Source: Mucilaginibacter pineti
GTDB lineage: Bacteria > Bacteroidota > Bacteroidia > Sphingobacteriales > Sphingobacteriaceae
Length of the DNA stretch: 64,000 nt
Assembly (NCBI RefSeq): GCF_900101875.1
Contig: NZ_FNAI01000014.1
Coordinates: forward strand, 1 to 64,000
Direction: 5' to 3'
In this document: in pieces, positions 45,037 to 53,878 of the stretch
Position numbering within the stretch: position 1 is the stretch's first letter
Layout of the letters: every line of letters starts with the position of its first letter
Position numbers and translations under genes: made by a program
The notes under the pieces: generated by a model
Told to the model about the DNA's origin: nothing
Databases searched by the model: none
What the model saw: the letters and a program-made list of their open reading frames with translations, nothing else

Positions 45037-46566
45037 TTATTTACGCGGAAGCTCTTTAAGTACTAAGTTCTTTTTACCCACCATGCCTTTAAACAGGTGT
45101 TCATCCAGTTTTAGGGTCATCTGTCTTTTTTGGTCTGCGGTCATAGTTGTCGACTTTGATAGGCTCTGCACTTTAGGACCTGCAACGTCATAAACACCGC
45201 GTTTAATATAGTTTATAGCGTGATTAAGCAATACTTCTGTTGTATCGCCAAAATCTTTGGTTACATCATCATCGTCAATTTTACCCGGGTAGTCTGTTGT
45301 TCCCGGAGTCATACCTGCATAATAGCCACCCACACCAGCCGAATTTTTAGTTTCGAACTCCGGAACGTATAATTGAAACTGACCAATGTCTATAGCAAAG
45401 AAACCTACCGGCTTACCATAACTTGTACTGCCAATATACCTAACATCCATATGCGGGCGCAGGTTATTGATGGTTAACTCACTTGCAGATGCTGTTGAAC
45501 CAGTGATGATGAAAAATACACGACTGATATCCAAAGTACCAACTTTTGCAAAATTTGCACGGTTATTTGCCGGCGCAAAATCTCCTTTGTCAATTTTATA
45601 CTTTTTGCTCAACATAGGATAGATATCGTTCTGCAGCTTATCGTTATAATATTCTGTAAACATTTCGGTACCGTTTTTTGCAGTCGGCACTATCAAATCA
45701 TCAAGATATTGCGCAGTAGCTACCGAACCACCACCGTTGTAACGCAGATCTACAACAAGGTCGGTAATTTTATCCGTGGTGAATTGATTGAAGGCCTTAA
45801 GCAATTGAGGGCCTGCATTATCAGGAACAGTAAAAGTGTTAAACACAATATAGCCTACTTTTTTATCATTGCCCAGATCAATGGTTTTATAAGTTAAAAC
45901 AGGGTTAATGGTATAGTTACCGGCATTCAAACTAACATCAAATGTAGTGTTATCTGGCCTGCGTAACGTTAAGTTAACAGCTTTACTGTTAAAGATGGCA
46001 TTCACAACATAAGTTAAATTTGGCCCGTTGCTATTATCATAGTCGATATCTGTGCGGGAATTTATTTTAGTGATCTGATACCCCCTTTTTACACCTGCTT
46101 TATCAGCAGCCGAACCTGGATATACATATTTTATACGCAGGTCTGTTTTTTCCTGGTATAAAACCGAAAAACCATAATCACCATTTGTACCACCCAATTC
46201 GCCCGATACCGTGCCATCATCAATAAACGAATACTTGGCTGTACCCGGGTCGCTTGGATAATACTCATACGGCTTACTTGTAGCCGGGTTTATTTTATAC
46301 TGCGATAGCGCGTCAACCTCGCTGGTAAGTTCACCAACATCTGTAGATGCTGCAAACGAATGCGGATTGAATGTAGCCATATCAGGTATGGCATCGTACC
46401 ATAAATAGGCTTCTTTAGTGAATAGATAAACCGAATCTTTTATCCGGTTAAGCTCATCATGATTAATCCTTGTAGGCAATGTATCAACCGGCGTTTTGCT
46501 GCTTTTTTTACAGGCAGCTAAAAACCCTGCAGTTACTATTATAGTTAAGTAAAGAATTTTTTTCAT
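45037..46566 (-). CDS. S41 family PDZ-protease lipoprotein
   Basis: This 509-residue protease has a lipoprotein signal (MKKILYLTIIVTAGFLAAC, Cys 19). An N-terminal helical region is followed by a PDZ domain (about 130-230, with VYPGSAADKAGVKRG) and the S41 core. The catalytic Ser lies in TGSTASASEL (about 359), with the general-base Lys probably in TSYGKPVG. Such proteins are often anchored to the outer membrane facing the periplasm. It lies 56 bp downstream of the HAD gene and may be last of the minus-strand cluster from 48.2 kb. Confidence 0.92.
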   Translation of the reverse strand: MKKILYLTIIVTAGFLAACKKSSKTPVDTLPTRINHDELNRIKDSVYLFTKEAYLWYDAIPDMATFNPHSFAASTDVGELTSEVDALSQYKINPATSKPYEYYPSDPGTAKYSFIDDGTVSGELGGTNGDYGFSVLYQEKTDLRIKYVYPGSAADKAGVKRGYQITKINSRTDIDYDNSNGPNLTYVVNAIFNSKAVNLTLRRPDNTTFDVSLNAGNYTINPVLTYKTIDLGNDKKVGYIVFNTFTVPDNAGPQLLKAFNQFTTDKITDLVVDLRYNGGGSVATAQYLDDLIVPTAKNGTEMFTEYYNDKLQNDIYPMLSKKYKIDKGDFAPANNRANFAKVGTLDISRVFFIITGSTASASELTINNLRPHMDVRYIGSTSYGKPVGFFAIDIGQFQLYVPEFETKNSAGVGGYYAGMTPGTTDYPGKIDDDDVTKDFGDTTEVLLNHAINYIKRGVYDVAGPKVQSLSKSTTMTADQKRQMTLKLDEHLFKGMVGKKNLVLKELPRK

Positions 46567-46622
46567 TTGATATAAATTATAAATAAGATAACGATTTATA
46601 AATAAGTATGTTACACCAGATA

Positions 46623-47231
46623 TTATAAAAACTTGTCAACACCTAAATAGTCAAGTCCAACGGCTTCGGCACATAAACTATCGGTTTCTGAATTTCCGAT
46701 CATTAAAATATCGCGCCTTTGCAAATTATGCTCCTGCATTAATAGCGTTACAACATCAGGCTCGGGTTTGGCAGCGGTTTCCTCGGCAAAATAGCAGATA
46801 AGGTATTTTTCAAGGCCGTGCCATTCTACCTGTTTAATTTTATTCATTTGCTGCTGCACATTACCATTCGTCACAATAAATAATTTCTTACGGTCAACAA
46901 CCACTTCCTGTAACAGGCTCAGCATATTCTGGTACAACAGCAGCTTTAACGGCAGCTTAGCAGTTATCAGCAAGTTATCAAAATTTTCACGGTATTTTGC
47001 CGCTACGGGAAACTTTTCTGCAACTTTATTAAAAACCTCGCCCGCTCCGTATTCCATATACGTAGCCGTCATTAAATTGGTTGTTTCTTTGGCATCAAGC
47101 TGGTCTACATATTCCAGCATATTGGCAAAAAGGTAATAGGCCTGGTATAGGTAATCCTTTTCGGGATAAAGCACGTTATCCAGCTCTAAAATAAAAGCGA
47201 TTTTACGCTTATCAATATCTTTATATTTCAT
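46623..47231 (-). CDS. HAD-superfamily protein with degenerate active site
   Basis: This 202-residue protein has the HAD fold pattern, but key residues differ. Motif I reads FILELDNVLYP: the nucleophile position is Glu16, not Asp, while Asp18 is kept. Motif II is LFIVTNGN, motif III has KPEPDV, and motif IV reads MIGNSETDSL (about 178-184), with Asn where the first acidic residue is usual. The C-terminus ends GLDYLGVDKFL. It may be inactive, or act on an unusual substrate. Its start overlaps the upstream 102-aa gene by 11 bp, indicating tight coupling. Confidence 0.8.
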   Translation of the reverse strand: MKYKDIDKRKIAFILELDNVLYPEKDYLYQAYYLFANMLEYVDQLDAKETTNLMTATYMEYGAGEVFNKVAEKFPVAAKYRENFDNLLITAKLPLKLLLYQNMLSLLQEVVVDRKKLFIVTNGNVQQQMNKIKQVEWHGLEKYLICYFAEETAAKPEPDVVTLLMQEHNLQRRDILMIGNSETDSLCAEAVGLDYLGVDKFL

Positions 47232-47529
47232 TTACCCCGGCCACAATTTTTATTTGGTACTCATTAAATAATATTTCAGATTGCTTTATCAACTCCATTT
47301 CCTGCGGGCGCAACAGGTATAAGGCCTCCACACCCAGATCCAGGCATAAAGTTAACATTTCATGCGTATAACTTACCGATTTAGGATCTGGAAGGCGTAC
47401 CATTTTGCCGGGTTTCAACATAAAATCGGGCAGGTCCATATAATCGCCCATGATAATATTATTGTCGCTTAGTTGATTTTTGAGGCGATAGGCAGATGCA
47501 GAATTTGCCGCGGTTATCAGTATATTCAA
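47221..47529 (-). CDS. Small Rossmann-like (pre-ATP-grasp-like) protein, 102 aa
   Basis: The start MNILITAANSASAYRLKNQL followed by NNIIMGDYMDLPDFM resembles the nucleotide-fold pre-domain that begins ATP-grasp enzymes of the carbamoyl-phosphate-synthase/PylC group, but the ATP-grasp domain itself is missing. The gene is complete, not truncated by frameshift as far as seen. It overlaps the HAD gene by 11 bp and begins 15 bp after the LolD-type ATPase. Function unknown. Confidence 0.75.
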   Translation of the reverse strand: MNILITAANSASAYRLKNQLSDNNIIMGDYMDLPDFMLKPGKMVRLPDPKSVSYTHEMLTLCLDLGVEALYLLRPQEMELIKQSEILFNEYQIKIVAGVNEI

Positions 47530-47544
47530 TATTATAGTTGCTAT

Positions 47545-48195
47545 TTAAACTATTAAACCATCTTTCATTACCACGGTACGGTCAGACAGGTTGGCCAGAT
47601 CTTCGTTGTGGGTCACAATTACAAATGTTTGGTTAAAATCTTTCCGCAACTTAATAAAAAGCTCGTGCAGTTCCAACGCGTTCACCGAATCGAGGTTACC
47701 CGATGGCTCATCGGCAAATATAAGTGAGGGGCTATTGATAAGAGCACGTGCCACGGCAACCCGCTGCTGCTCGCCGCCCGATAGTTCATTGGGTTTGTGG
47801 CTTATCCTGTCTTTTAATCCCAGTAAGTCAAGCAGTTCCTTTGCTTTCTTAGCAGCTTCGGAACGGGATACACCGGCAATAAAAGCGGGGATACAAACAT
47901 TTTCAAGCGCGGTAAATTCGGCCAGCAAATGATGAAACTGGAAGATAAAACCAATTTTACGGTTCCTGAAATCGCTGAGGTGCTTATTGCTCAGCTTGCT
48001 CAATTCTATGTCATTAATAAACAGCTGACCGGAGTCGGGCCTGTCTAAAGTACCCATAATATTAAGCAGGGAGCTTTTACCCGCGCCGGATGCGCCAACA
48101 ATGGTCACGATCTCGCCTTTTTGTACCTCAAGGTCAACACCTTTTAATATTTGCAGCTGCCCGTATGATTTATGGATAGATTTGGCTTTAAGCAT
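47545..48195 (-). CDS. lolD: LolD-type ABC transporter ATPase
   Basis: This 216-residue ATPase starts at MLKAKSIHKSYG (48195). The frame extends to 48312, but that part is Pro/His/Arg-rich repeat DNA and is rejected. Walker A is GASGAGKS, the signature LSGGEQQRVAVA, Walker B LIFADEPSGNLDS. The sequence matches the LolD/MacB class that powers lipoprotein release or mechanotransmission. The matching permease (LolC/E) is not adjacent. Downstream are the pre-ATP-grasp-like and HAD genes in one run. Confidence 0.9.
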   Translation of the reverse strand: MLKAKSIHKSYGQLQILKGVDLEVQKGEIVTIVGASGAGKSSLLNIMGTLDRPDSGQLFINDIELSKLSNKHLSDFRNRKIGFIFQFHHLLAEFTALENVCIPAFIAGVSRSEAAKKAKELLDLLGLKDRISHKPNELSGGEQQRVAVARALINSPSLIFADEPSGNLDSVNALELHELFIKLRKDFNQTFVIVTHNEDLANLSDRTVVMKDGLIV

Positions 48196-48235
48196 ACGCA
48201 AAGTTAGCTTTTTTTGGATTAAATGTTGGTGGTGA

Positions 48236-48480
48236 TTTAGGTGCGGGGAGCGAGGTTCGAGGAGCGAGGAACAAGTTGCGCGGTTCGGGTTTCGAGGTTC
48301 GGGTGGTGGCAATTGCGATTTGGTATGAAGACGGAGTTTATAAACTAATTGAATATACTTTAAGAGCGTTAAAATATATTACGGAAACTCATCCCTCGAT
48401 CCTCGCAACCCGAGCCTCGATCCATTACCCTCTCCACTGCCCCCCCGCTCCCCGCTCCTCGCACCTAATTGTAAAGACAT
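48236..48480. repeat. G/C-rich quasi-tandem and inverted repeats upstream of sucC
   Basis: TAGGTGCGGGGAGCGAGG at about 48238 and its near-complement CGCTCCCCGCTCCTCGCACCTA ending near 48470 bound about 200 bp, in part built from variants of GAGGTTCGAGGAGCGAGG and GGTTCGGG. No open frame here looks protein-like. The rest of the 377-bp region to 48572 holds the sucC promoter. Confidence 0.75.
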
Positions 48481-48572
48481 TGTTAATTATTCTTGCTAAA
48501 CCAAATAAAGTAGGCTGCGGTCCCTTACCTTTCAAACAAAATTGTAGATTTACCGCAAATTCTTCAAAAAGC

Positions 48573-49766
48573 ATGAATATTCACGAATATCAGGGCAAAG
48601 CGATATTAAAGAGCTTTGGCGTAAGAGTACAGGAAGGCATAGTTGCAGATACACCCGAAGAGGCTGTTACAGCTGCCCAAAAATTGAAAGAAGACCTCGG
48701 ATCGAGCTGGGTAGTTATAAAAGCACAGATCCACGCTGGTGGCCGTGGTAAAGGCGGTGGCGTAAAGCTGGCCAAAAACCACGATCAGGTTAAAGAGATT
48801 GCCGGTAACATTATTGGCATGCAACTGGTTACCCCACAAACCGGCCCAGAGGGTAAAAAGGTAAAGAAGGTTTTAGTAGCACAGGATGTTTACTATCCTG
48901 GCGAAAGCGAAACCAAAGAGTTTTACATGAGCGTTTTGCTTGACAGGGCAAAAGGCCGTAACATTATCATGTACAGCACCGAAGGTGGTATGGACATTGA
49001 AGAGGTTGCACACTCAACTCCCGAGCTCATATTTAAAGAAGAAATTGACCCTAAAGTTGGTTTACAAGGTTTCCAAACCCGTAAAATAGCTTTTAACCTT
49101 GGCCTGTCTGGCGAAGCGTTTAAGGATATGACCAAATTCATCGCCGCCTTATACAAGGCTTACGATGCTACAGATTCTTCGCAATTTGAAATTAACCCGG
49201 TATTAAAAACATCTGATAACAAAATTTTAGCTGTTGATGCCAAGGTTAATATTGATGATAACGCATTATACCGTCACCCGGATTACGCTGCAATGCGCGA
49301 TACGGATGAAGAAGACCCAACCGAAGTTGAAGCAAGCAAATCAAACCTTAACTATGTAAAGCTCGACGGTAACGTGGGCTGTATGGTTAATGGTGCCGGT
49401 TTAGCTATGGCAACTATGGATATCATTAAAATTGCCGGTGGCGAACCTGCCAACTTCCTTGACGTTGGCGGTACTGCAAATGCCGAAACTGTTAAAGCCG
49501 GTTTCAACATCATCCTTTCAGACCCGAACGTGAAAGCTATCCTGATCAATATTTTTGGTGGTATAGTTCGTTGCGATCGTGTTGCCCAGGGTGTAATTGA
49601 TGCCTACAAAGAGATCGGTAATATCCCGGTTCCAATTATCGTTCGTTTGCAGGGCACAAATGCTGCCGAAGCAAAAGCACTGATCGATAACTCAGGCTTA
49701 AAAGTTTACTCAGCTATATTATTAAAAGAAGCTGCTGAACGCGTAAAAGAAGTATTGGCTTTGTAA
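48573..49766 (+). CDS. sucC: Succinyl-CoA synthetase beta subunit
   Basis: This 397-residue ADP-forming subunit begins MNIHEYQGKAILKSFGV (ATG 48573); the frame extends upstream to 48276 through repeat DNA and is not used. It has the ATP-grasp glycine loop AGGRGKGGGVKLA, FEINPVLKTSD, FLDVGGTANAETV and the C-terminal helix ILINIFGGIVRCD. It forms a heterotetramer with SucD, not found here, in the TCA cycle. It has a terminator of its own. Confidence 0.97.
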   Translation: MNIHEYQGKAILKSFGVRVQEGIVADTPEEAVTAAQKLKEDLGSSWVVIKAQIHAGGRGKGGGVKLAKNHDQVKEIAGNIIGMQLVTPQTGPEGKKVKKVLVAQDVYYPGESETKEFYMSVLLDRAKGRNIIMYSTEGGMDIEEVAHSTPELIFKEEIDPKVGLQGFQTRKIAFNLGLSGEAFKDMTKFIAALYKAYDATDSSQFEINPVLKTSDNKILAVDAKVNIDDNALYRHPDYAAMRDTDEEDPTEVEASKSNLNYVKLDGNVGCMVNGAGLAMATMDIIKIAGGEPANFLDVGGTANAETVKAGFNIILSDPNVKAILINIFGGIVRCDRVAQGVIDAYKEIGNIPVPIIVRLQGTNAAEAKALIDNSGLKVYSAILLKEAAERVKEVLAL

Positions 49767-49790
49767 GCTGAAACTATATTTGATACTGAA

Positions 49791-49817
49791 AAAGGGGGGC
49801 TTGTGCCCCCTTTTTTG
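49791..49817 (+). terminator. Terminator of sucC
   Basis: GGGGGC-TTGT-GCCCCC stem followed by TTTTTTG, 24 bp after the stop. Confidence 0.9.
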
Positions 49818-49835
49818 TTTCTATCGCAAAAATAT

Positions 49836-49917
49836 TTGTCATGCTGAACGTAGTGAAGCATCTATTCGCCGGCAAGCAAAGTTTACGAATAGATTCTTCG
49901 TACCTCAGAATGACAAA
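49836..49917. repeat. REP-like palindrome, GTCAT...ATGAC type
   Basis: TTGTCATGCTGAACGTAGTG opposes AGATTCTTCGTACCTCAGAA ... TGACAA, with imperfect arms. Same family as at 15624. Confidence 0.85.
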
Positions 49918-49955
49918 ATGGAGAATAATCAGCAAATAACTTGTGACAAGCTGGG

Positions 49956-51590
49956 TTAATACGAACTTATATTCGAATAATCAACCGTTGTTACCTTAGT
50001 ATAATCGGGCACAAAGGTATTTTCGCTACTGATAGCCATATCCAGTTCAAAGTGCGACGGATAAGGTGTATTCAGTAAACTACCTTTAGGGATGTAGGGA
50101 AACAGTTCGCCATAAGTCTGGATCTGGCTATGGTTTATGCGGCGATAGATGAACAAGCGATGCAGATCGCAGGGTTTGGTAAGGCCAGCCGCCCCGATCA
50201 TCTGAATGGCACTACCTACCGTGGCTTTGTGAAAGTTGGCTACACGAACTTTTTTATCATCAACCACCAGGCCACGCATCAGGTCTTTATCCTGGGTGGC
50301 TACGCCGGTTGGACAGGTATTCGTATTACACTCCAACGCCTGAATACAACCCAACGCGAACATCATTCCGCGGGCGCTGTTGCACATATCGGCACCCAAA
50401 GCAAAATTCTTCACCAGGTCGAAACCCGTAGCCACCTTGCCCGATGCTATCAGTTTTATTTTACGTTTGATATTGAAACCGGTTAAAGCATCATATACAA
50501 AGGCTAAAGCCTCACGTAACGGCATACCTACAGAATTGGAAAACTCCAGCGGGGCTGCGCCTGTGCCCCCTTCGCCGCCATCTACGGTAATAAAATCGGG
50601 GTAGATGTTGGTTTTCACCATTGCCTTGCAAATAGCCAGGAACTCGCTCTTGTGGCCCACGCAAAGCTTAAAACCAATTGGTTTACCGCCAGAAAGCTCA
50701 CGTAGTTTTTTAATGAATGTGGTAAGCTCTATGGGGTTAGTGAACGCAGTATGGTATGGCGGCGATATTACATCTTCCCCCATATCTACAAGCCTTATCC
50801 TTGCAATCTCCGGCGTTACCTTAGCCGCCGGCAGAATACCTCCGTGGCCGGGCTTGGCGCCTTGGGATAGCTTTATCTCTATCATTTTTACCTGTGGTAA
50901 TACAGCACGTTCAGCAAAAGCGTCAAAATCAATGGTGCCATCTTTTTTACGGCAGCTAAAGTAGCCCGTACCTATCTGCCATATAATATCGCCGCCCGGT
51001 TGCAGGTGATAATCGCTCAAGCCACCCTCACCGGTATTGTGGGCAAAATTGTCAAGCTTAGCACCACCATTGAGCGCCAGGATTGCGTTCTGACTAAGTG
51101 AGCCAAAGCTCATGGCCGAGATATTGAATACGCTGGCCATATAAGGTTGTGTACAATCCGGTCCGCCAACCTTTACCCGTGGCGACATATCCAGTTTATG
51201 ATGATCTATAGCTGCTATGCTGTGGTTAAGCCATTCGTAGCCGTTTTCATAAACATCCAGCTCGGTACCAAACGGGCGCGTATCATCAACCATTTTGGCT
51301 CGCTGATAAACTACGCTACGGTTTTGCCTGTTAAATGGCGTGCCGTTGGTATCGCTCTCCACAAAATACTGATAGATCTTGGGTCTTAAATCTTCCATTA
51401 AAAAGCGCAGGTGACCAAAAACCGGAAAATTGCGAACGATGCTGTGCTTCTTTTGCACCAGGTCATAAAAACCAACGGCATATATAGGCACCAGGATAAT
51501 GAACGACCATGCAGCTGGCTTCCAAATGATTGTCCACCCGGCTACTGCTGTAAAAAGAATAATGAACGATACTATGAAGAGCTTTCTCAT
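49956..51590 (-). CDS. FMN-binding glutamate synthase-domain membrane protein
   Basis: This 544-residue protein has two N-terminal membrane helices (MRKLFIVSFIILFTAVAGW and AWSFIILVPIYAVGFYDL), then a glutamate-synthase central barrel: GPDCTQPYMASVFNISAMSFGSLS, SQGAKPGHGGILPAAKV, VDGGEGGTGAAPLEF and the 3Fe-4S Cys cluster CNTNTCPTGVATQ. It lacks the amidotransferase domain of GltB, so ammonia-dependent or a different oxidoreductase. The family is common in bacteria with undefined substrate. Confidence 0.9.
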   Translation of the reverse strand: MRKLFIVSFIILFTAVAGWTIIWKPAAWSFIILVPIYAVGFYDLVQKKHSIVRNFPVFGHLRFLMEDLRPKIYQYFVESDTNGTPFNRQNRSVVYQRAKMVDDTRPFGTELDVYENGYEWLNHSIAAIDHHKLDMSPRVKVGGPDCTQPYMASVFNISAMSFGSLSQNAILALNGGAKLDNFAHNTGEGGLSDYHLQPGGDIIWQIGTGYFSCRKKDGTIDFDAFAERAVLPQVKMIEIKLSQGAKPGHGGILPAAKVTPEIARIRLVDMGEDVISPPYHTAFTNPIELTTFIKKLRELSGGKPIGFKLCVGHKSEFLAICKAMVKTNIYPDFITVDGGEGGTGAAPLEFSNSVGMPLREALAFVYDALTGFNIKRKIKLIASGKVATGFDLVKNFALGADMCNSARGMMFALGCIQALECNTNTCPTGVATQDKDLMRGLVVDDKKVRVANFHKATVGSAIQMIGAAGLTKPCDLHRLFIYRRINHSQIQTYGELFPYIPKGSLLNTPYPSHFELDMAISSENTFVPDYTKVTTVDYSNISSY

Positions 51591-51712
51591 AAGCTGTTAA
51601 ATTTATATGAACTGGTTATTATTTTTTGCATAAAAATAGATTTATAATTAAACAATCAAGCAATTGTATGGTTAAACTCATACCTTCAATGTCTACCAAA
51701 TGTAATTAATTA

Positions 51713-51738
51713 AAATTAGATGTTTAAACATCTAATTT
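51713..51738. promoter_or_regulatory. Perfect 26-bp palindromic operator (MarR-type) upstream of yceI
   Basis: AAATTAGATGTTT is followed by its exact complement with no spacer. It sits where the -33 element would fall relative to the -7 box at 51744-51751, so binding should block transcription. The size and symmetry suit MarR-family repressors. Confidence 0.75.
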
Positions 51739-51743
51739 GTTCT

Positions 51744-51751
51744 TATATTTG
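51744..51751 (+). promoter_or_regulatory. Bacteroidota -7 promoter element of yceI
   Basis: TATATTTG exactly matches TAnnTTTG, 27 bp before the ATG at 51779. Spacing to the palindrome puts the operator over the -33 region. Confidence 0.65.
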
Positions 51752-51778
51752 TATCAACAAATAAAAATAAACAAAATC

Positions 51779-52321
51779 ATGGCAACAGAAACAGCAACAA
51801 AATGGGTTATCGACCCAATGCACTCAGAAGTACAATTTAAAGTAAAACACCTTGTTATTTCAACCGTTAGCGGCTTTTTCAAAAGCTTTGCTGGTGAATT
51901 ATTAACAGATGGCGACGATTTTGAAAATGCAGAAATTGATTTCACACTTGATATCGACAGCATTGACACCAACCAAAGCCAACGCGATGAGCACTTAAAA
52001 TCGGCAGAGTTTTTTGACGCAGCTACCTATCCAAAAATCAGCTTTAAATCTACCTCGTTTACCAAAACAGGTGATGATGAATTTGCTTTAAAAGGCGATT
52101 TAACTATTAAAGATGTAACTAAACCGGTAAGTCTTGACGTTGAATTTGGCGGTTCGGCAGCTGATTTTTATGGCAATACCAAAGCAGGTTTCGAGATCAG
52201 CGGCAAAATTAACCGTAAAGATTTTGGCTTAACCTGGGATGGCGTTACCGAAGCCGGCTCAATTGTAGTAGGCGAAGACATAAAACTGTTAATTAACGTA
52301 CAGTTTGCTAAACAAGCTTAA
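51779..52321 (+). CDS. YceI family lipid-binding protein
   Basis: This 180-residue protein lacks a signal peptide (start MATETATKWVIDPMHSEVQFKVKH at 51779), so it is probably cytoplasmic. The YceI pattern is present: FEVKHL-like FKVKHLVISTVSGFFKSF, FTLDIDSIDTNQSQRDEHLKS, FDAATYPKISFKS, GDLTIKDVTKPVSLDVEFGG and DFGLTWDG. The lipocalin-like barrel binds polyprenoids in relatives. The palindromic operator shows specific regulation. Confidence 0.95.
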   Translation: MATETATKWVIDPMHSEVQFKVKHLVISTVSGFFKSFAGELLTDGDDFENAEIDFTLDIDSIDTNQSQRDEHLKSAEFFDAATYPKISFKSTSFTKTGDDEFALKGDLTIKDVTKPVSLDVEFGGSAADFYGNTKAGFEISGKINRKDFGLTWDGVTEAGSIVVGEDIKLLINVQFAKQA

Positions 52322-52431
52322 TTGTTTCTATGCTGTTGCTGTGTTTTGACAATTAAAATGCCGCTGTTGTTAAGTATACGTAACGGCACGGCATTATTGA
52401 AAACACAATAAAACAGACTGAAATATTACCC

Positions 52432-52466
52432 AAAAAAGGTGCTCCGAATACCGGAGCACCTTTTTT
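52432..52466. terminator. Bidirectional terminator between yceI and rhamnulokinase genes
   Basis: Fifteen-base-pair stem AAAAAAGGTGCTCCG / CGGAGCACCTTTTTT serves both convergent genes. Confidence 0.9.
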
Positions 52467-52488
52467 TATTTACTTTAATTATTTAAAT

Positions 52489-53877
52489 CTAAGCCACCTC
52501 GTTATGCACACCCGAATAATATTTAAGTTCGATGAGGTCATGCGGGAGCGCTTTGGCGTTCCACGATTGGTGTATGGCAAGCGCTGTGCCCACCGCAGTA
52601 GCCTGCGCCATTGATGCGGCGTAAACTTCCAGCTGAGGGAATGCAAGCGCCAGCAGGTGCATAAACACACTGTTTTTACTAAAACCCCCATCAACAAAAA
52701 TCCGTTGTACTTTGCAGCCTGCAAGTACGTAATTGGTTGATATGGTTTGCTGCTGCACAATATCAATCATTAGTTGGTGGTATGCTTCTACATCATCACT
52801 AAAATCATTCAGATCACGCTGCTCAAAAACCGATCGCTGTAGCTCTCCCTCCTGCTTGCTGCTTTTAAGGGACGATTGCTGGTTTAACACGGCAACTATT
52901 CCCGCATCATAATTTATAGTCCGGTACCTGATAACGTCTTGTTGAAAATGCGTGGCGATGCGTTTTATCTGCTGCTCATATTCGTACCCGGTAAAAAGGC
53001 GCGATGCTTTAACCGTACTACCTTTATATTGCAGATAATTAAGGCAATCGTTCTTCAATTCATCGGCAGTAAGCGGTGTTTGGTTAAACGGATTTAAACT
53101 GATAGACCACGTACCTGTAGAAATAAGCACAAAAGGCATATTAAAGCTCACCAGGTAAGGGATCAGCGCAGCCGAACTATCATGTAACCCAATACCCACC
53201 TTATACTCACCACCCGGAAACACCGGAGGTGATACCTCATCGGCCGGTTTCAGGGGCGCCATTTTAGGCAGGATATTTTCCTTTTGCAGCCAGTTATGAT
53301 ACGTGTTTTTTCCAAAATCCCACAAGGCGGTATGGCAGCCTATGCTGGTTAGGTCACTTACCATTTGCCCGGTGAGCAGGTAGCTCATATACTGAGGCAA
53401 ATGCAGCGCGTATTTTAGCTTCTTGAAAACTTCGGGCTGCTGGTATTTAAGGCGATAAATCTGCAAGCCCGAATTTAAGTTACCCAAAACCGGCGATGCC
53501 GTTTCGCGGGCAAATGTGGCTTCATCGCCATAAGCCTCATAAAACTGCTTGCCTAAATCTTCGGGATAGGGTTTGAGATAATTGTATAGCGGGGTTAAGG
53601 GCACGCCCTCCTCATCAACATAAACAAAGCTTGCGCCGTAGGTTGAAAAGTTAACGGCTTTTAATTCAAATTCTTTATGTTTAAAAATCTCGCGCAGCGA
53701 ATCAAATACCGATAAGCGCAGGCTATCCAGATTTTCGCAGGGGTCGCCATCTTCATCGTGGGTTTCGGTAAAGCGGGCCGTCCTTTCAAAAACTATTTTG
53801 TAGTTCTCATCAAAAAGGAACAGCTTCTTATTGGTTTTACCCACATCAAAAACAGCTATAACAGGTATTGGCGCCAT
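52489..53877 (-). CDS. rhaB: FGGY family carbohydrate kinase (rhamnulokinase-like)
   Basis: This 462-residue sugar kinase starts at MAPIPVIAVFDVGKTNKKL (53877), 1 bp after the isomerase stop; an earlier in-frame ATG at 53910 would overlap that gene by 32 bp. The phosphate-binding DVGKTNKKLFLFD, the catalytic Asp in VGIGLHDSSAALIP, and the FVDGGFSKNS ATPase motif are visible. Context (isomerase, RhaEW, RhaT) makes L-rhamnulose the likely substrate. Confidence 0.9.
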   Translation of the reverse strand: MAPIPVIAVFDVGKTNKKLFLFDENYKIVFERTARFTETHDEDGDPCENLDSLRLSVFDSLREIFKHKEFELKAVNFSTYGASFVYVDEEGVPLTPLYNYLKPYPEDLGKQFYEAYGDEATFARETASPVLGNLNSGLQIYRLKYQQPEVFKKLKYALHLPQYMSYLLTGQMVSDLTSIGCHTALWDFGKNTYHNWLQKENILPKMAPLKPADEVSPPVFPGGEYKVGIGLHDSSAALIPYLVSFNMPFVLISTGTWSISLNPFNQTPLTADELKNDCLNYLQYKGSTVKASRLFTGYEYEQQIKRIATHFQQDVIRYRTINYDAGIVAVLNQQSSLKSSKQEGELQRSVFEQRDLNDFSDDVEAYHQLMIDIVQQQTISTNYVLAGCKVQRIFVDGGFSKNSVFMHLLALAFPQLEVYAASMAQATAVGTALAIHQSWNAKALPHDLIELKYYSGVHNEVA

Positions 53878-53878
53878 A

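Noticed and set aside
48196..48312. N-terminal extension of the LolD ATPase
   Set aside because: Encoded by the G/C-rich repeats; family alignment begins at 48195.
48276..48572. N-terminal extension of SucC
   Set aside because: Encoded by the same repeats; SucC begins MNIHEYQGKA.
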